A stretch of DNA of 64,000 nucleotides. Origin: Marivita sp. (GTDB lineage: Bacteria > Pseudomonadota > Alphaproteobacteria > Rhodobacterales > Rhodobacteraceae). Each line of letters starts with the position of its first letter. The first letter of the stretch is position 1. This document shows positions 27,467 through 37,830 of this stretch, in pieces. Under the pieces are notes generated by a model that was not told where the DNA came from, made no database searches, and was given only the letters and a program-made list of their open reading frames with translations. The stretch is taken from contig NZ_JALEGT010000119.1 in assembly GCF_022763305.1 (NCBI RefSeq), positions 1 to 64,000 on the forward strand, written 5' to 3'. The position numbers and the translations under genes are program-made.

Positions 27467-29356
27467 CTAGGCCAAGTGTCTGGCGGATACCTCCGACGTC
27501 GGAACAGATGGCGCGCCGCCCTCGGGTACAATCCGCAAAGCCCGGAGCGCGTTCAGGATCACGGCCACGTCAATCACTTCCTGCAGCACCGCGCCCTGCA
27601 CGGGCGTCAGATACCCCAGCGCCGCCGCGATCATGCCAAGCACAGACAGACCGATCCCGGCAACAACGCTTTGCAGGGCGATCTGGCGCGCTGCACGGGC
27701 GATCTGGATGCCCGGCCCGAGCCGGTCGATGCGGTCGACCAGCAGAACGACATCCGCCGCTTCAGCCGAAGCGGCCGCGCCCCGCGCACCCATCGCCACG
27801 CCGACATCCGCGGCCGCGAGTGCCGGCGCGTCATTGACGCCGTCGCCGACCATCATCACCGGGCCCTTTCGACGCTCGGTCAGCACCAGCAGGACTTTCT
27901 GGTCTGGCGAAAGACCGGCGCGCAGCCCGTCGAGCCCCAGTCCCTGCGTCACCCGTTCCGCCACATCGGCGCGGTCGCCTGTCGCCAAAAGGATCCGGGC
28001 AATCCCCTGTCGGCGCAGCCCGTCCAACATCTCGCCAGCACCATCACGCAAGGGGTCCGACATCACGAGATTGGCGGCGAACACACCGTTGATGGCAACC
28101 GACACAACCAACGATCCCGCGGCATGTCCCAATTCTTCGGGGTGCGGTGCACCGATACGGCCGGCGACAAACCCCATCCCCCCCACGATCACCCGCTTGC
28201 CGTCGACGCAGCCTTCGACACCTTCGCCGGGGCTCTCGATCACCTCGGTCGGCACCGGCAGACCAAGCCCCTTCGCCTTTGCCGCCGCGACGACGGCACT
28301 GGCCACAGGGTGCTTCGACGCCTGATCCAGTGCCGCCGCGTATTGCAGAACGTCTGTCCCGACAAAGCCGGGCGCGCACTCGATGGACATGATCTGCGGC
28401 CGTCCATCAGTCAGCGTGCCCGTCTTGTCGAGGATCAGGGTCCGGATCCGGGCCATGGTTTCAAGCGGCCCCGCCCCCTTGATGAGAACGCCGAAGGTCG
28501 CCGCCCGCGACAATCCCGCCACCAGCGCGACCGGCACGGCCAGGATCAGAGGGCAAGGCGTGGCCACCACCAGAACCGCAACAGCCCGGATCGGATCGCC
28601 TGTGAAGGCCCAGGCCAGTCCCGCAATCGTCACCGTGACCGCAAGAAAGCCCAGTGACCACCGGTCGGCCAGACGGGACATCGGCGCCTTGGACGCCTGC
28701 GCCTCCTCGACCAGCCGAACGATCCCGGCATAGGTGCTGTCCTTTGCGGGACGGGCCGCAATCAGGTCAAAACTGTCTCCTGCATTGGTCGATCCACTCA
28801 GCGCATCCGCGCCATTGTCCAGCCGCACCGGAAGGGACTCCCCGGTAAGCGCCGACGTGTCGAGAAAGGCGGTGTCCGACGCGATACTGCCATCGACCGG
28901 AACGACATCACCCTGCCGGATCAGCAAGCGATCCCCGGGACGGATTATGTCGAGTGGCACCTCCTCGAGCCCATCCGCGCCATGCCGGGTTGCCGTTCTG
29001 GGCACACGAGACAAGAGATCGTGCATTTCCCGGCGCGCCCGACCCTCGGCAAAGGCCTCGAGGAACGTGCCGCCCGAATACATCACCGCAACCACGGCCG
29101 CAGCCAGCGTTTCGCCAAAGGCCAGAGCGGCTGACATCGACAGCGCCGCCACGATGTCGAGCCCGACCTCCCCCGCCCGCAGGCTCCGCAGGATTTCGAC
29201 AATCAGCGTGAACAGGGCCGGAACGACACCGACGACCCAGACCAGCCTGGCGATGTCGCCCTGCCCGACGGCATGCAGGACCAGTCCGCCCGCAAGCCCG
29301 GCGATTGCCAGCCCAAGGATGACGGTCTTGATCCTGTCGATCAGCGTCGCGTCCAT
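27467..29356 (-). CDS. P1B-type heavy-metal ATPase with TPCP motif
   Basis: This is a 629-aa metal-transporting P-type ATPase. It shows TGES (171-174), the membrane metal-site motif TPCP (266-269), the phosphorylated D310 in DKTGT, and GDGVNDAPAL. There is no N-terminal metal-binding domain and no C-terminal hemerythrin domain. TPCP replaces the CPC of copper and zinc pumps and the SPC of cobalt pumps, so the metal cannot be named with confidence; the TPC type has been linked to nickel/iron export. The ATG at 29356 follows GGAAGGTG. Confidence 0.9.
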   Translation of the reverse strand: MDATLIDRIKTVILGLAIAGLAGGLVLHAVGQGDIARLVWVVGVVPALFTLIVEILRSLRAGEVGLDIVAALSMSAALAFGETLAAAVVAVMYSGGTFLEAFAEGRARREMHDLLSRVPRTATRHGADGLEEVPLDIIRPGDRLLIRQGDVVPVDGSIASDTAFLDTSALTGESLPVRLDNGADALSGSTNAGDSFDLIAARPAKDSTYAGIVRLVEEAQASKAPMSRLADRWSLGFLAVTVTIAGLAWAFTGDPIRAVAVLVVATPCPLILAVPVALVAGLSRAATFGVLIKGAGPLETMARIRTLILDKTGTLTDGRPQIMSIECAPGFVGTDVLQYAAALDQASKHPVASAVVAAAKAKGLGLPVPTEVIESPGEGVEGCVDGKRVIVGGMGFVAGRIGAPHPEELGHAAGSLVVSVAINGVFAANLVMSDPLRDGAGEMLDGLRRQGIARILLATGDRADVAERVTQGLGLDGLRAGLSPDQKVLLVLTERRKGPVMMVGDGVNDAPALAAADVGVAMGARGAAASAEAADVVLLVDRIDRLGPGIQIARAARQIALQSVVAGIGLSVLGMIAAALGYLTPVQGAVLQEVIDVAVILNALRALRIVPEGGAPSVPTSEVSARHLA

Positions 29357-29819
29357 GCCGATCACCTTCCCATGCGTGGCGCGCGTGCCCGGGATGGCAT
29401 ACCAACACCCCCGACACGTGCACGCACACATCATCGCCCAACCCGCATCCAGCGTCGAGAGCGCTTCTGCGCAGAGGCCCTGGCTCTGCGCGTTGTCAGA
29501 CGCGGGCCGGCGGGGTCATATCTGGGAAGAGCCGCATCATCTCGGTATCGACGCCGAAATCGCCAAATCGGCGGAGACACCAATCGCCCATCAGATTGCG
29601 TCGCCCGAGCCGTGGCTGCTGTCTTTGACCGTGTTCGCAAGCAGAGTGAGATTCGATCTGATCAACAGTGTCGCCTCAGGTCTCCCGGGACCTGTCTCAA
29701 GAAGTAAAAGATGCCGTCTTTTTGGAAGGTGCAAGGAGCTTTGCTGTTCTCTGTCATGTTCAATGCCTCGGCCTGACCCAAGAAATGGCCAATGCATTCA
29801 ACATGTTGCGCGGATTTTT
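29357..29819. other. 463-bp region without a recognised gene
   Basis: Open frames exist on both strands, but they lack ribosome sites and resemble no family I know. The region should carry the promoter of the metal ATPase. No hairpin or repeat stands out. Confidence 0.6.
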
Positions 29820-29896
<77 letters not shown>

Positions 29897-29980
29897 CTGA
29901 CGCCTCTATACGCAGAAGGGTTTGGGGGCGCAAATGCAAATCTTGCTCTGCGCCCCTGTTTCTTGCCACGGTTGGGTTGG

Positions 29981-30025
29981 CGCAGGATGCGTCGACGCAT
30001 CCTGCGTTTCGGTCGACCGAAACGC
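29981..30025. repeat. Twin GTCGAC palindrome element, copy 1
   Basis: A perfect 26-bp palindrome (29981-30006) abuts and overlaps by 3 bp a perfect 22-bp palindrome (30004-30025). Both centre on GTCGAC, with centres 21 bp apart. It lies just downstream of glcB. Two more copies with the same spacing are at 48626 and 63006. Confidence 0.85.
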
Positions 30026-30031
30026 GCCGGC

Positions 30032-32182
30032 TCAGCGCGCGGCTTTGAGTTCCAGACGACGCTGGTGCAGAACCGGCTCGGTATAGCCTGAGGGCTGCAC
30101 GCGCCCCTCGAAGACCAGATCGCAGGCCGCCTTGAAGGCGATCCCGTCAAAGCCCGGCGCCATCCGCGTATAGGCCGGATCGCCCGCGTTCTGTTCGTCC
30201 ACGACGGCGGCCATACGTTGCAGGATCTCCATCACAACTTCCTTGGACACCACGCCATGGTGCAGCCAGTTGGCGATGTGCTGGGCGCTGATGCGGCAGG
30301 TGGCGCGGTCTTCCATCAGGCCCACATTGTTGATGTCCGGCACCTTGGAGCAGCCCACGCCCTGATCGACCCAACGCACCACGTACCCGAGAATGCCCTG
30401 CGCGTTGTTCTCGACCTCGCGGGTAATCTGGTCCTTGGACCATTTCTGGAACGCAGCCAGCGGGATATCGAGGATCGTGTCCACATGCGCCCGGCGGCCG
30501 CCCTTGCGCAGCTTGTCCTGCACGGCGAACACATCGACCTTGTGATAATGCAGCGCGTGCAGCGTCGCGGCGGTGGGTGACGGTACCCAGGCGCAGTTGG
30601 CACCGCTCTTGGGGTGCTCGATCTTCTGCTCGAGCATCGCCGCCATCATGTCGGGCATCGCCCACATGCCTTTGCCGATCTGCGCTTTTCCGGACAGACC
30701 ACATTCAAGGCCGATATCCACGTTGCGGTTCTCGTAGCCGCCGATCCAGGCCTTGCGCTTGATGAAGTCCTTGCGGCTGAAGGGGCCGGCTTCCATCGAG
30801 GTGTGGATCTCGTCACCGGTGCGGTCAAGGAAGCCGGTGTTGATGAAGGCCACCCGGTGTTTGGCGGCGCGGATGCACTGTTTCAGGTTCACCGACGTGC
30901 GGCGTTCCTCGTCCATGATGCCCAGCTTGACTGTGTATTGCGGCAGGCCCAGCGCCTTTTCTACGAAGGTGAAGGTCTCGTCGGCAAAGGCCACCTCGTC
31001 CGGGCCGTGCATCTTGGGCTTTACCACGTAGACCGAGCCATGATGCGAATTGCGCGCGCCTTGGGTCTTGCCCAGATCGTGCTTGGCGATCAGCGTGGTG
31101 ATCATCGCATCCATCAGGCCTTCATAAATTTCGGACCCGTCCTTGAGCAGGATCGCCGGATTGGTCATCAGGTGGCCGACATTGCGCACCAGCATCAACG
31201 CGCGGCCCTTGATCGTGACCTCACCCTTGCCGTCCGGCGCGGTGTAGGTCAGGTCGGGGTTGAGCGCGCGGGTGACGGTCTTGCCGCCCTTCTCGAACGT
31301 GTCGGCCAGATCGCCCTTCATCAGCCCAAGCCAGTTGGCATAGGCCAGCGTCTTGTCCTCGGCATCGACGCAGGCGACCGAATCTTCGCAATCCATGATG
31401 GCACTGATCGCACTTTCCAGACGCACATCCGCCAGACCGGCCTGATCGCGGCTGCCGATGAAATGCGTTCGGTCGAAGACTAGTTCGACATGCAGCCCGT
31501 TGTTCCGCAGCAGCACCGCATCGGGCGCTTTCGGATGGCCCTTGTAGCCGATGAACTTCTCCGGTTGCGCCAGCGGCATATCGTCGATCAGCAGCGCGCC
31601 GTTGTTGACATAGTAGCGGCGCACATCGGCATGGCTGCCCCCCTCGATCGGGAACGCCTCGTCCAGGAAAACACGCGCGCGCGCGACAACGCGGGCACCG
31701 CGGCCCTTGTCATATCCACCCTTGGGCGCAGGCGTGCCCATCGCATCCGTGCCATAGAACCCGTCATAAAGACTGCCCCAGCGCGCATTGGCGGCGTTCA
31801 GCGCATAGCGGGCATTGGTGATCGGCACCACAAGCTGCGGTCCGGGGACCGAGGCGATTTCGGGGTCGGTGTTGGCGGTCGCGATTTCGAAATCGTCACC
31901 TTCGTCCAGCAGATATCCGATTTCGGTCAGGAAGGCCTTGTAGGCCTCATGATCGTGCGGCTGGTTGCGGTGGCGGATATGCCATTCGTCGATTTTCTGC
32001 TGCAGGTCATCACGGGTTCCGAGCAGCGCGGCGTTCCTCGGTCCGAAATCATGGGCCAATGTCGACAGCGCGCTCCAGAACGCGTCAGCCTCGACACCGG
32101 TGCCGGGCAGCGCCTGCCCTTCGATGAAGTCAAAAAGCGTCTGGTCGATCTGCAATCCGTGGCGGTCGATGCGCGTGGCCAT
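30032..32182 (-). CDS. glcB: Malate synthase G
   Basis: This 716-aa enzyme condenses glyoxylate with acetyl-CoA to malate (glyoxylate shunt and glycolate use). Its length matches the single-chain G isoform, not the roughly 530-aa A isoform. The magnesium/active-site stretch [12 protein letters not shown] lies near residues 263-274. The ATG at 32182 is preceded by GAGGGAG. No isocitrate lyase gene is in the window. Some Rhodobacterales lack the glyoxylate shunt and pair malate synthase with the ethylmalonyl-CoA pathway; which applies here cannot be told. Confidence 0.95.
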   Translation of the reverse strand: MATRIDRHGLQIDQTLFDFIEGQALPGTGVEADAFWSALSTLAHDFGPRNAALLGTRDDLQQKIDEWHIRHRNQPHDHEAYKAFLTEIGYLLDEGDDFEIATANTDPEIASVPGPQLVVPITNARYALNAANARWGSLYDGFYGTDAMGTPAPKGGYDKGRGARVVARARVFLDEAFPIEGGSHADVRRYYVNNGALLIDDMPLAQPEKFIGYKGHPKAPDAVLLRNNGLHVELVFDRTHFIGSRDQAGLADVRLESAISAIMDCEDSVACVDAEDKTLAYANWLGLMKGDLADTFEKGGKTVTRALNPDLTYTAPDGKGEVTIKGRALMLVRNVGHLMTNPAILLKDGSEIYEGLMDAMITTLIAKHDLGKTQGARNSHHGSVYVVKPKMHGPDEVAFADETFTFVEKALGLPQYTVKLGIMDEERRTSVNLKQCIRAAKHRVAFINTGFLDRTGDEIHTSMEAGPFSRKDFIKRKAWIGGYENRNVDIGLECGLSGKAQIGKGMWAMPDMMAAMLEQKIEHPKSGANCAWVPSPTAATLHALHYHKVDVFAVQDKLRKGGRRAHVDTILDIPLAAFQKWSKDQITREVENNAQGILGYVVRWVDQGVGCSKVPDINNVGLMEDRATCRISAQHIANWLHHGVVSKEVVMEILQRMAAVVDEQNAGDPAYTRMAPGFDGIAFKAACDLVFEGRVQPSGYTEPVLHQRRLELKAAR

Positions 32183-32308
32183 GTCGGTCTCCCTCGCTGT
32201 ATACGGCGGCATTCCATTAGAAAGAAAGTTTCCGATCCGCAACAGGTCTGGTCAGGTTTTCTGACCAAAGACCGTGTTTGGAATTATTTGAAAGTTGTGG
32301 TCGCAAGA

Positions 32309-32479
32309 TCATTGGGCAGGACCTGACCGGTTTGGCTTTGCTTTGGTCGCACGACAGCGGTCCGAGCAATATTTCACGTCGTCCCAGACCTTTTCCCATT
32401 TCTTCCGCCAGGCGAACGGCAGACCACACGTGGCACAGGACTTGGTGGGCAGGTCGGATTTCTTGCGGTGCTTTGGCAT
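32309..32479 (-). CDS. DUF2256 zinc-finger-like small protein, 56 aa
   Basis: Missed by length-limited calling, this frame reads [19 protein letters not shown] and contains CxxC at 15-18, then [18 protein letters not shown] with CxxxC at 38-42. The four cysteines and the KYCSDRCR signature match DUF2256, a small family that I recall next to cryptochrome/photolyase genes, as here (87 bp downstream of the photolyase stop, same strand). It probably binds zinc. The function is unknown; no clear ribosome site precedes the ATG. Confidence 0.85.
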   Translation of the reverse strand: MPKHRKKSDLPTKSCATCGLPFAWRKKWEKVWDDVKYCSDRCRATKAKPNRSGPAQ

Positions 32480-32566
32480 ATCGGTTTTGTGTCAGAGCAG
32501 GTATCGATCAGGTGGTTCAATGAGCAGATCAGGAGCCGCCTTTGGGCAAACGGCTTATCAGGCGCG

Positions 32567-34084
32567 TTAGAGGTCGAGTTTCAGCTGGGAGGCGTCAGGC
32601 TTTGTGCGGCGCGACCGGCGCGGCGCCCGGTCGTTGACGAAATGCCCGGCGCTGTCCTTGCGGCTGGCATGTTTATGAATCACGCGCTGCGTCTCGGCCC
32701 GGTCGACGCTGCGGCGCATCCCGAAAATCCGGTCGCGGGCTAGGCGCGCCGCCTCGGCCACATCGATGATCGGGTCGGGATAGGTTTTGCCCAGCACCCG
32801 CCCTGCCCCGTCCCACGCCCATGGCGTTTGCAGATGACGGTCCGGCACATCGGCCAGTTCCGGCACCCAGCGACGGGTAAACGCACCTGTCGGGTCCTGA
32901 TCCGCGCCCTGTTTGATCGGGTTGTAGATGCGCGGCGTGTTGATGCCCGTGGTGCCCGATTGCATCTGCATCTGGGACCAGTGGATGCCCGGTTCGTAAT
33001 CGGTGAACATCCGCGCCAGATTCGGCCCTGTACTGCGCCAGTCGAGCCAGAGGTGATAGCTCGCAACGCTCACCACCATCGCCCGCATCCGGAAATTGAG
33101 CCACCCGGTGGCGCGCAGCGAGCGCATGCAGGCGTCAAGGAACGGCAGTCCGGTTTCGCCGTTCTCCCATGCAGTAAGACGGCTGTGGTCCGGCTCCAGC
33201 GGGCGCATCCCTTCATAGGCGCGGTGCAGGCAGCGGTGTTCAAGGGCGGGTTCGTCCTCAAGCTTCTGCATGAAGTGATCGCGCCACGCGAGGCGCGACT
33301 GAAAGGACTTGAGGCTCCCTGCCCAGCCATCGCGCGGCCCACCTTTGACCTCACGTTGGCGGGCTGCGGTGGCCTGCACCACTTCGCGGATCGTGATCGT
33401 GCCCAGCGCCAGATGTGGGCTGAGGCGGGAACAGGCGGCAGCGCCCTCCAGCGGCGAGGACATCGCGCTGCGGTAGGTCTGGCCTCGTTCCGTCAGGAAC
33501 CCACCCAGCAGGGACAGCGCGTGATCGCGCCCGCCCGGTTGTCTGTCCGGACAGGGGTCCGCCGCGCAGAGGGTCGGGATAGGGTCCGATGGCAAGTCGC
33601 AGGGCGGCAATGCCTTTGGAGCCTCGATCTGCGCCCGCGCCACAAAGGCGTTGCGCTGCCCCGCCCAACCATCGCGGCCTTGAAGACGGCGAACCACGCC
33701 TGATTGCGGCAGTTCGGTCCAGCGGACTCCGTGCCCCCGCGCCCAGGCCGCAACCCGTTTGTCGCGGGCAAAGGTCCAGGCGTTGCCGGTTTCCTCGTGA
33801 CTCACGAGGTGATCGAAACCGATTTCGTTTCGCAATGCTTCAAGAACCGCAATCGCATCTCCGGTCCGAATGACCAGATCGCTCCCCAGACGTCGAAATG
33901 TGTCCTGTAGATCGACAAGGCTCTCTTGCAGGAACGCGAACTGCCGCCCGGACGTATCGGGCAAGGCCCAATAGTCCGGCTCTACGATATAGACCGGCAA
34001 AAGCTGCGGGTCCTGCGCCGCAAGCGCCAGCGCTGGATGATCATGAATACGCAGGTCGCGTTTGAACCAGAGTACGGTCGTCAT
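32567..34084 (-). CDS. Cryptochrome/deoxyribodipyrimidine photolyase family protein
   Basis: This 505-aa flavoprotein has an N-terminal Rossmann antenna domain (MTTVLWFKRDLRIHDHPAL) and a C-terminal FAD-binding helical domain (ATGWLNFRMRAMVVS near 346-360, GINTPRIYNPIKQ near 405-417). Family members repair pyrimidine dimers with blue light or act as light sensors; sequence reading cannot separate the two. The extreme C-terminus is basic (RRSRRTK). It shares an operon with the DUF2256 gene. Confidence 0.88.
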   Translation of the reverse strand: MTTVLWFKRDLRIHDHPALALAAQDPQLLPVYIVEPDYWALPDTSGRQFAFLQESLVDLQDTFRRLGSDLVIRTGDAIAVLEALRNEIGFDHLVSHEETGNAWTFARDKRVAAWARGHGVRWTELPQSGVVRRLQGRDGWAGQRNAFVARAQIEAPKALPPCDLPSDPIPTLCAADPCPDRQPGGRDHALSLLGGFLTERGQTYRSAMSSPLEGAAACSRLSPHLALGTITIREVVQATAARQREVKGGPRDGWAGSLKSFQSRLAWRDHFMQKLEDEPALEHRCLHRAYEGMRPLEPDHSRLTAWENGETGLPFLDACMRSLRATGWLNFRMRAMVVSVASYHLWLDWRSTGPNLARMFTDYEPGIHWSQMQMQSGTTGINTPRIYNPIKQGADQDPTGAFTRRWVPELADVPDRHLQTPWAWDGAGRVLGKTYPDPIIDVAEAARLARDRIFGMRRSVDRAETQRVIHKHASRKDSAGHFVNDRAPRRSRRTKPDASQLKLDL

Positions 34085-34218
34085 GCCGCGCGAGGTAGCG
34101 TGTCTTGTGCCCCTGACCAGTTGGGATCCGGGCCGCTGTGGTACTCAACCCGTTTTCCTTCTTCCAAATCGCGGCGTAGGGTTTACCTCAACGCAAAGAC
34201 ACGCATTCGGAGCCCCTC

Positions 34219-36768
34219 ATGAAAGACGCCGCGCCCAAGACGATCTACCTCAAGGACTATACGCCGTTCAGTTATGTGGTGGAGAGTGTTCACCTGACCT
34301 TTCGTCTGGCACCGACCGCCACGCGGGTGATCAGCCGGATTGCATTTGCGCCAAACCCGGACGCGACGGACCGGGCGTTCTTTCTGCACGGCGAAGAGCT
34401 TTCCCTGATCTGGGCGAAGATCGACGGGAAGGACGTGACGCCTGACCTGACCGACGATGGGCTGCGCTGCACCGTGCCGGACAAGCCGTTCGTGTGGGAG
34501 GCCGAGGTCGAGATCAGCCCCAAGACAAATACCGCACTCGAAGGGCTGTACATGTCGAACGACATGTATTGCACCCAATGCGAGGCGGAAGGGTTCCGCA
34601 AGATCACCTACTATCCGGACCGCCCGGACGTGATGAGCACCTTCACCGTACGGATCGAGGGTGAAGAAAAGGTGAAGCTGTCCAATGGAAATCCGGCGGG
34701 CAGCGGCGATGGCTGGGCGGAATGGCACGATCCCTGGCCGAAACCGGCCTATCTTTTTGCGCTGGTGGCCGGTGATCTGGTCAACCATCCCGACAGCTTC
34801 ACCACCATGTCCGGCAAGAAGGTGGAGTTGAACATCTGGGTCCGCCCCGGCGACGAGAACAAATGCGCCTTCGGGATGGAAGCTCTCAAGAAATCAATGA
34901 CTTGGGATGAAGAGGTTTACGGGTGCGAATACGATCTCGATATCTTCAACATCGTCGCCGTCGACGATTTCAACATGGGCGCGATGGAGAACAAGGGGCT
35001 CAATGTCTTCAACTCGTCCTGCGTTCTGGCCTCGCCCGAAACCTCGACCGATGCCAATTTCGAAAGAATTGAAGCAATTATTGCACATGAATATTTCCAC
35101 AACTGGACGGGCAACCGGATCACCTGCCGCGACTGGTTCCAGCTTTGCCTGAAAGAGGGGCTGACGGTGTTCCGCGATGCGCAGTTTACAGCGGATATGC
35201 GCTCGGAACCGGTGAAACGCATCAGCGACGTGATCGATCTGCGCGCGCGGCAGTTCCCCGAGGATCAGGGCCCGCTGAGCCATCCGGTGCGGCCGGAGAG
35301 TTTTCAGGAAATTAACAATTTCTACACCGCCACAGTCTACGAAAAGGGTGCCGAAGTGATCGGCATGCTTAAAACGCTGGTTGGTGACGATGCTTACAAA
35401 CGTGCTCTTGATCTTTATTTTGACCGCCATGATGGTCAGGCCTGCACCATCGAGGACTGGCTGCGCGTGTTCGAGGATGCCACGGGTCGCGACCTTGCGC
35501 AGTTCAAGCTCTGGTATTCGCAATCCGGCACCCCACGTGTGGCCGTATCGGAGGATTGGACAGACGGGGTCTATACCTTGACCTTCAAGCAGCACACACC
35601 GCCGACCCCTGGACAAGATGTGAAGGACCCCAAGGTCATTCCAATCGCGGTCGGCCTGCTCAACCCGAACGGGGACGAAGTTGTGCCGACACGTGTCCTT
35701 GAAATGACGCAGGCCGAGCAAAGCTTCAGCTTCGAAGGTCTGGCCAGCAAACCTGTCCCGTCGATCCTGCGTGGGTTCTCTGCCCCGATCGTCCTAGAGC
35801 GTACGGTGGGCCGCGAGGAACGCGCGTTTCTGCTGGCGCATGACACCGACGCGTTCAATCGCTGGGAATCGAACCGCAACCTCGCACGTGACTGTCTGGT
35901 GTCGATGATCTGCGATGGCGCTGAACCGGACATGGCCTGGCTTGACGGGCTGGAACGCGTGATCCGCGACGCCGACCTTGATCCAGCGTTCCGCGCACTG
36001 ATGCTGGCCCTGCCGACCCAGTCGGAAATGGCGCAGGTGCTGTTCGATCTGGGAACAACACCTGACCCGGACGCAATCTGGCAGGCGTCGGAGAATCTTC
36101 GCGGCCATATGGCGGAAGCGTGGAAAGGCGTCCTGCCCGATCTCAGAGCCTCCGTCGCAGTCGATGCCCCCTACCAGCCGGATGCGGAGCAATCAGGCAA
36201 ACGGTCGCTGGGCGCAGCGCTTCTGTCTCTGCAGACCCGGCTTGACGGCGGTGCGGCGGCACAGGCGCAGTACGACGCCGCCGACAACATGACCCTGCAA
36301 TTGTCAGCCCTGTCGCAGCTGATCTCGGCAGGCGCCGGGGACGCCGCGGTAAAGGCCTTCGAAAATCAATGGCACCATGACCGGCTGGTGATGGACAAGT
36401 GGTTCGGACTTCAGGTCGGGATGGCAAAACCAGATGTCGCCGTGGAGGTGGCGGAAGGTCTGGTGCAACACAAGGCCTTCGATATGGGCAATCCCAACCG
36501 GTTCCGCGCGGTCATGGGCGGTTTTGCGATGAACCATGCGGGATTCCATCGAAAGGATGGCGCAGGCTATGCGTTCCTTGCCGACTGGCTGATCAGGCTT
36601 GATGACAAGAACCCGCAGACGACGGCGCGCATGTGTTCGGTGTTCCAGACGTGGAAACGCTACGATGCCGACCGCCAGGCTTTGATCCGGGCGCAGCTTG
36701 AGCGGATCAAGGCCAAACCGAAGCTGAGCCGGGACACGGACGAAATGGTAAGCCGCATTCTGGGATAA
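34219..36768 (+). CDS. pepN: Aminopeptidase N
   Basis: This is an 849-aa M1 zinc aminopeptidase, cytoplasmic. It carries the exopeptidase motif GAMEN followed by KGLNVFNS, and the zinc motif HEYFHNWTGNRI (H290, E291, H294) with the third ligand in LKEGLTVF. The length fits the proteobacterial PepN (about 870 aa). It cleaves N-terminal residues from peptides in the last steps of protein turnover. It stands alone, divergent from the photolyase gene. Confidence 0.95.
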   Translation: MKDAAPKTIYLKDYTPFSYVVESVHLTFRLAPTATRVISRIAFAPNPDATDRAFFLHGEELSLIWAKIDGKDVTPDLTDDGLRCTVPDKPFVWEAEVEISPKTNTALEGLYMSNDMYCTQCEAEGFRKITYYPDRPDVMSTFTVRIEGEEKVKLSNGNPAGSGDGWAEWHDPWPKPAYLFALVAGDLVNHPDSFTTMSGKKVELNIWVRPGDENKCAFGMEALKKSMTWDEEVYGCEYDLDIFNIVAVDDFNMGAMENKGLNVFNSSCVLASPETSTDANFERIEAIIAHEYFHNWTGNRITCRDWFQLCLKEGLTVFRDAQFTADMRSEPVKRISDVIDLRARQFPEDQGPLSHPVRPESFQEINNFYTATVYEKGAEVIGMLKTLVGDDAYKRALDLYFDRHDGQACTIEDWLRVFEDATGRDLAQFKLWYSQSGTPRVAVSEDWTDGVYTLTFKQHTPPTPGQDVKDPKVIPIAVGLLNPNGDEVVPTRVLEMTQAEQSFSFEGLASKPVPSILRGFSAPIVLERTVGREERAFLLAHDTDAFNRWESNRNLARDCLVSMICDGAEPDMAWLDGLERVIRDADLDPAFRALMLALPTQSEMAQVLFDLGTTPDPDAIWQASENLRGHMAEAWKGVLPDLRASVAVDAPYQPDAEQSGKRSLGAALLSLQTRLDGGAAAQAQYDAADNMTLQLSALSQLISAGAGDAAVKAFENQWHHDRLVMDKWFGLQVGMAKPDVAVEVAEGLVQHKAFDMGNPNRFRAVMGGFAMNHAGFHRKDGAGYAFLADWLIRLDDKNPQTTARMCSVFQTWKRYDADRQALIRAQLERIKAKPKLSRDTDEMVSRILG

Positions 36769-36969
36769 GCGCAGAGCGCTCTCTTGCGGTGCGAATACTT
36801 TGAAAAATAATCGCCCTGCCATGGAACCGGCGGGGCTTTGCCGACGTTCACGTGCAAATGGCGTGACATTGCGCATCTCGCCCGATGTCGCAGTTTCGAC
36901 TTGCCTCGCGGCACAGGATGTCCTGCGCTTGTCACGCCATTGTCACGCTGCTCTGTCAGGAGAGGCCGC

Positions 36970-37830
36970 ATGAAAGATCGCATTGACCCGCTGATCGAGG
37001 ACCGCGCGCCTTGGTTGTTTCGCCCGACGCTGACCGCCAGATTGGCGCGTCCGGTATTGAACCGTCTGCTGGGCTATGACCGGACGGTCGCGCTGGCCGA
37101 GGAGGTCGCGCATCTGAGTTCCGCTGACATCATGACGACCATGGCAGACCTTCTGGCGCGCGATGTCGCGGTGTCGGGGTTGGGCCACCTGCCCGCCCAT
37201 GGCCCTGCCCTGATTGTCGCCAACCATCCAACGGGCATTGCAGACGGCATTATCCTGCACTCGGTGCTAGGCTCGGTCCGAAGCGATGCGTATTTTTTTG
37301 CGAATCACGACATCCTGAAAGTCCTGCCGCAGATGGCCGACATGATCGCCCCCGTGGAATGGCGCAAGGAACGGCGCAGCCATGGCAAAACGCGGGGCAC
37401 GATGGTGTTTGCGCGGCAGGCCGTGAAGGATGGACGCCTCGGCGTGATCTTCCCCTCCGGACGGCTGGCGAAACGTCGCGGCGCGCGGCTTCATGAACGT
37501 CCATGGATGGCCTCGGCCGCAATGCTGGCGCGCAAGTTTGAACTGCCGGTGATCCCTATCCATCTGCAGGCACGCAATTCCGCGCTGTTCTACCTGTTCG
37601 ACGCGATCCACCCGACGCTGCGCGACATCACCCTGTTCCACGAGACGCTGAACAAGGATCGGCAGCCGTTTGAAATTCGCGTTGGGGAACCAATTTCACC
37701 CAAGGCCCTGCCCGAGAATTCCGACGAGGGGATCGCGTTGCTCCGCCGGGCCACCCTCGCCTTGGGCGAACCCCGAAAACAGGGTGTCTCGCTGCTGGAT
37801 GCCACGCGGTTTCCGGCGCGGCGCGCCTAG
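36970..37830 (+). CDS. Lysophospholipid (1-acylglycerol-3-phosphate type) acyltransferase
   Basis: This 286-aa PlsC-like acyltransferase has the motif NHPTGIADG at 85-93 (H86, D92), the variant with five residues between His and Asp seen in OlsB/hemolysin-like members, and FPSGRLAK further on. I chose ATG 36970 after AGGAGAGG; an upstream in-frame start adds 44 residues with no support. It likely acylates a lyso-lipid at the inner membrane. Its stop overlaps the convergent transglycosylase stop (CTAG). Confidence 0.82.
   Translation: MKDRIDPLIEDRAPWLFRPTLTARLARPVLNRLLGYDRTVALAEEVAHLSSADIMTTMADLLARDVAVSGLGHLPAHGPALIVANHPTGIADGIILHSVLGSVRSDAYFFANHDILKVLPQMADMIAPVEWRKERRSHGKTRGTMVFARQAVKDGRLGVIFPSGRLAKRRGARLHERPWMASAAMLARKFELPVIPIHLQARNSALFYLFDAIHPTLRDITLFHETLNKDRQPFEIRVGEPISPKALPENSDEGIALLRRATLALGEPRKQGVSLLDATRFPARRA

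Noticed and set aside
29357-29819. Possible genes in the long gap before the metal ATPase
   Set aside because: Open frames there lack ribosome sites and any recognisable motif.
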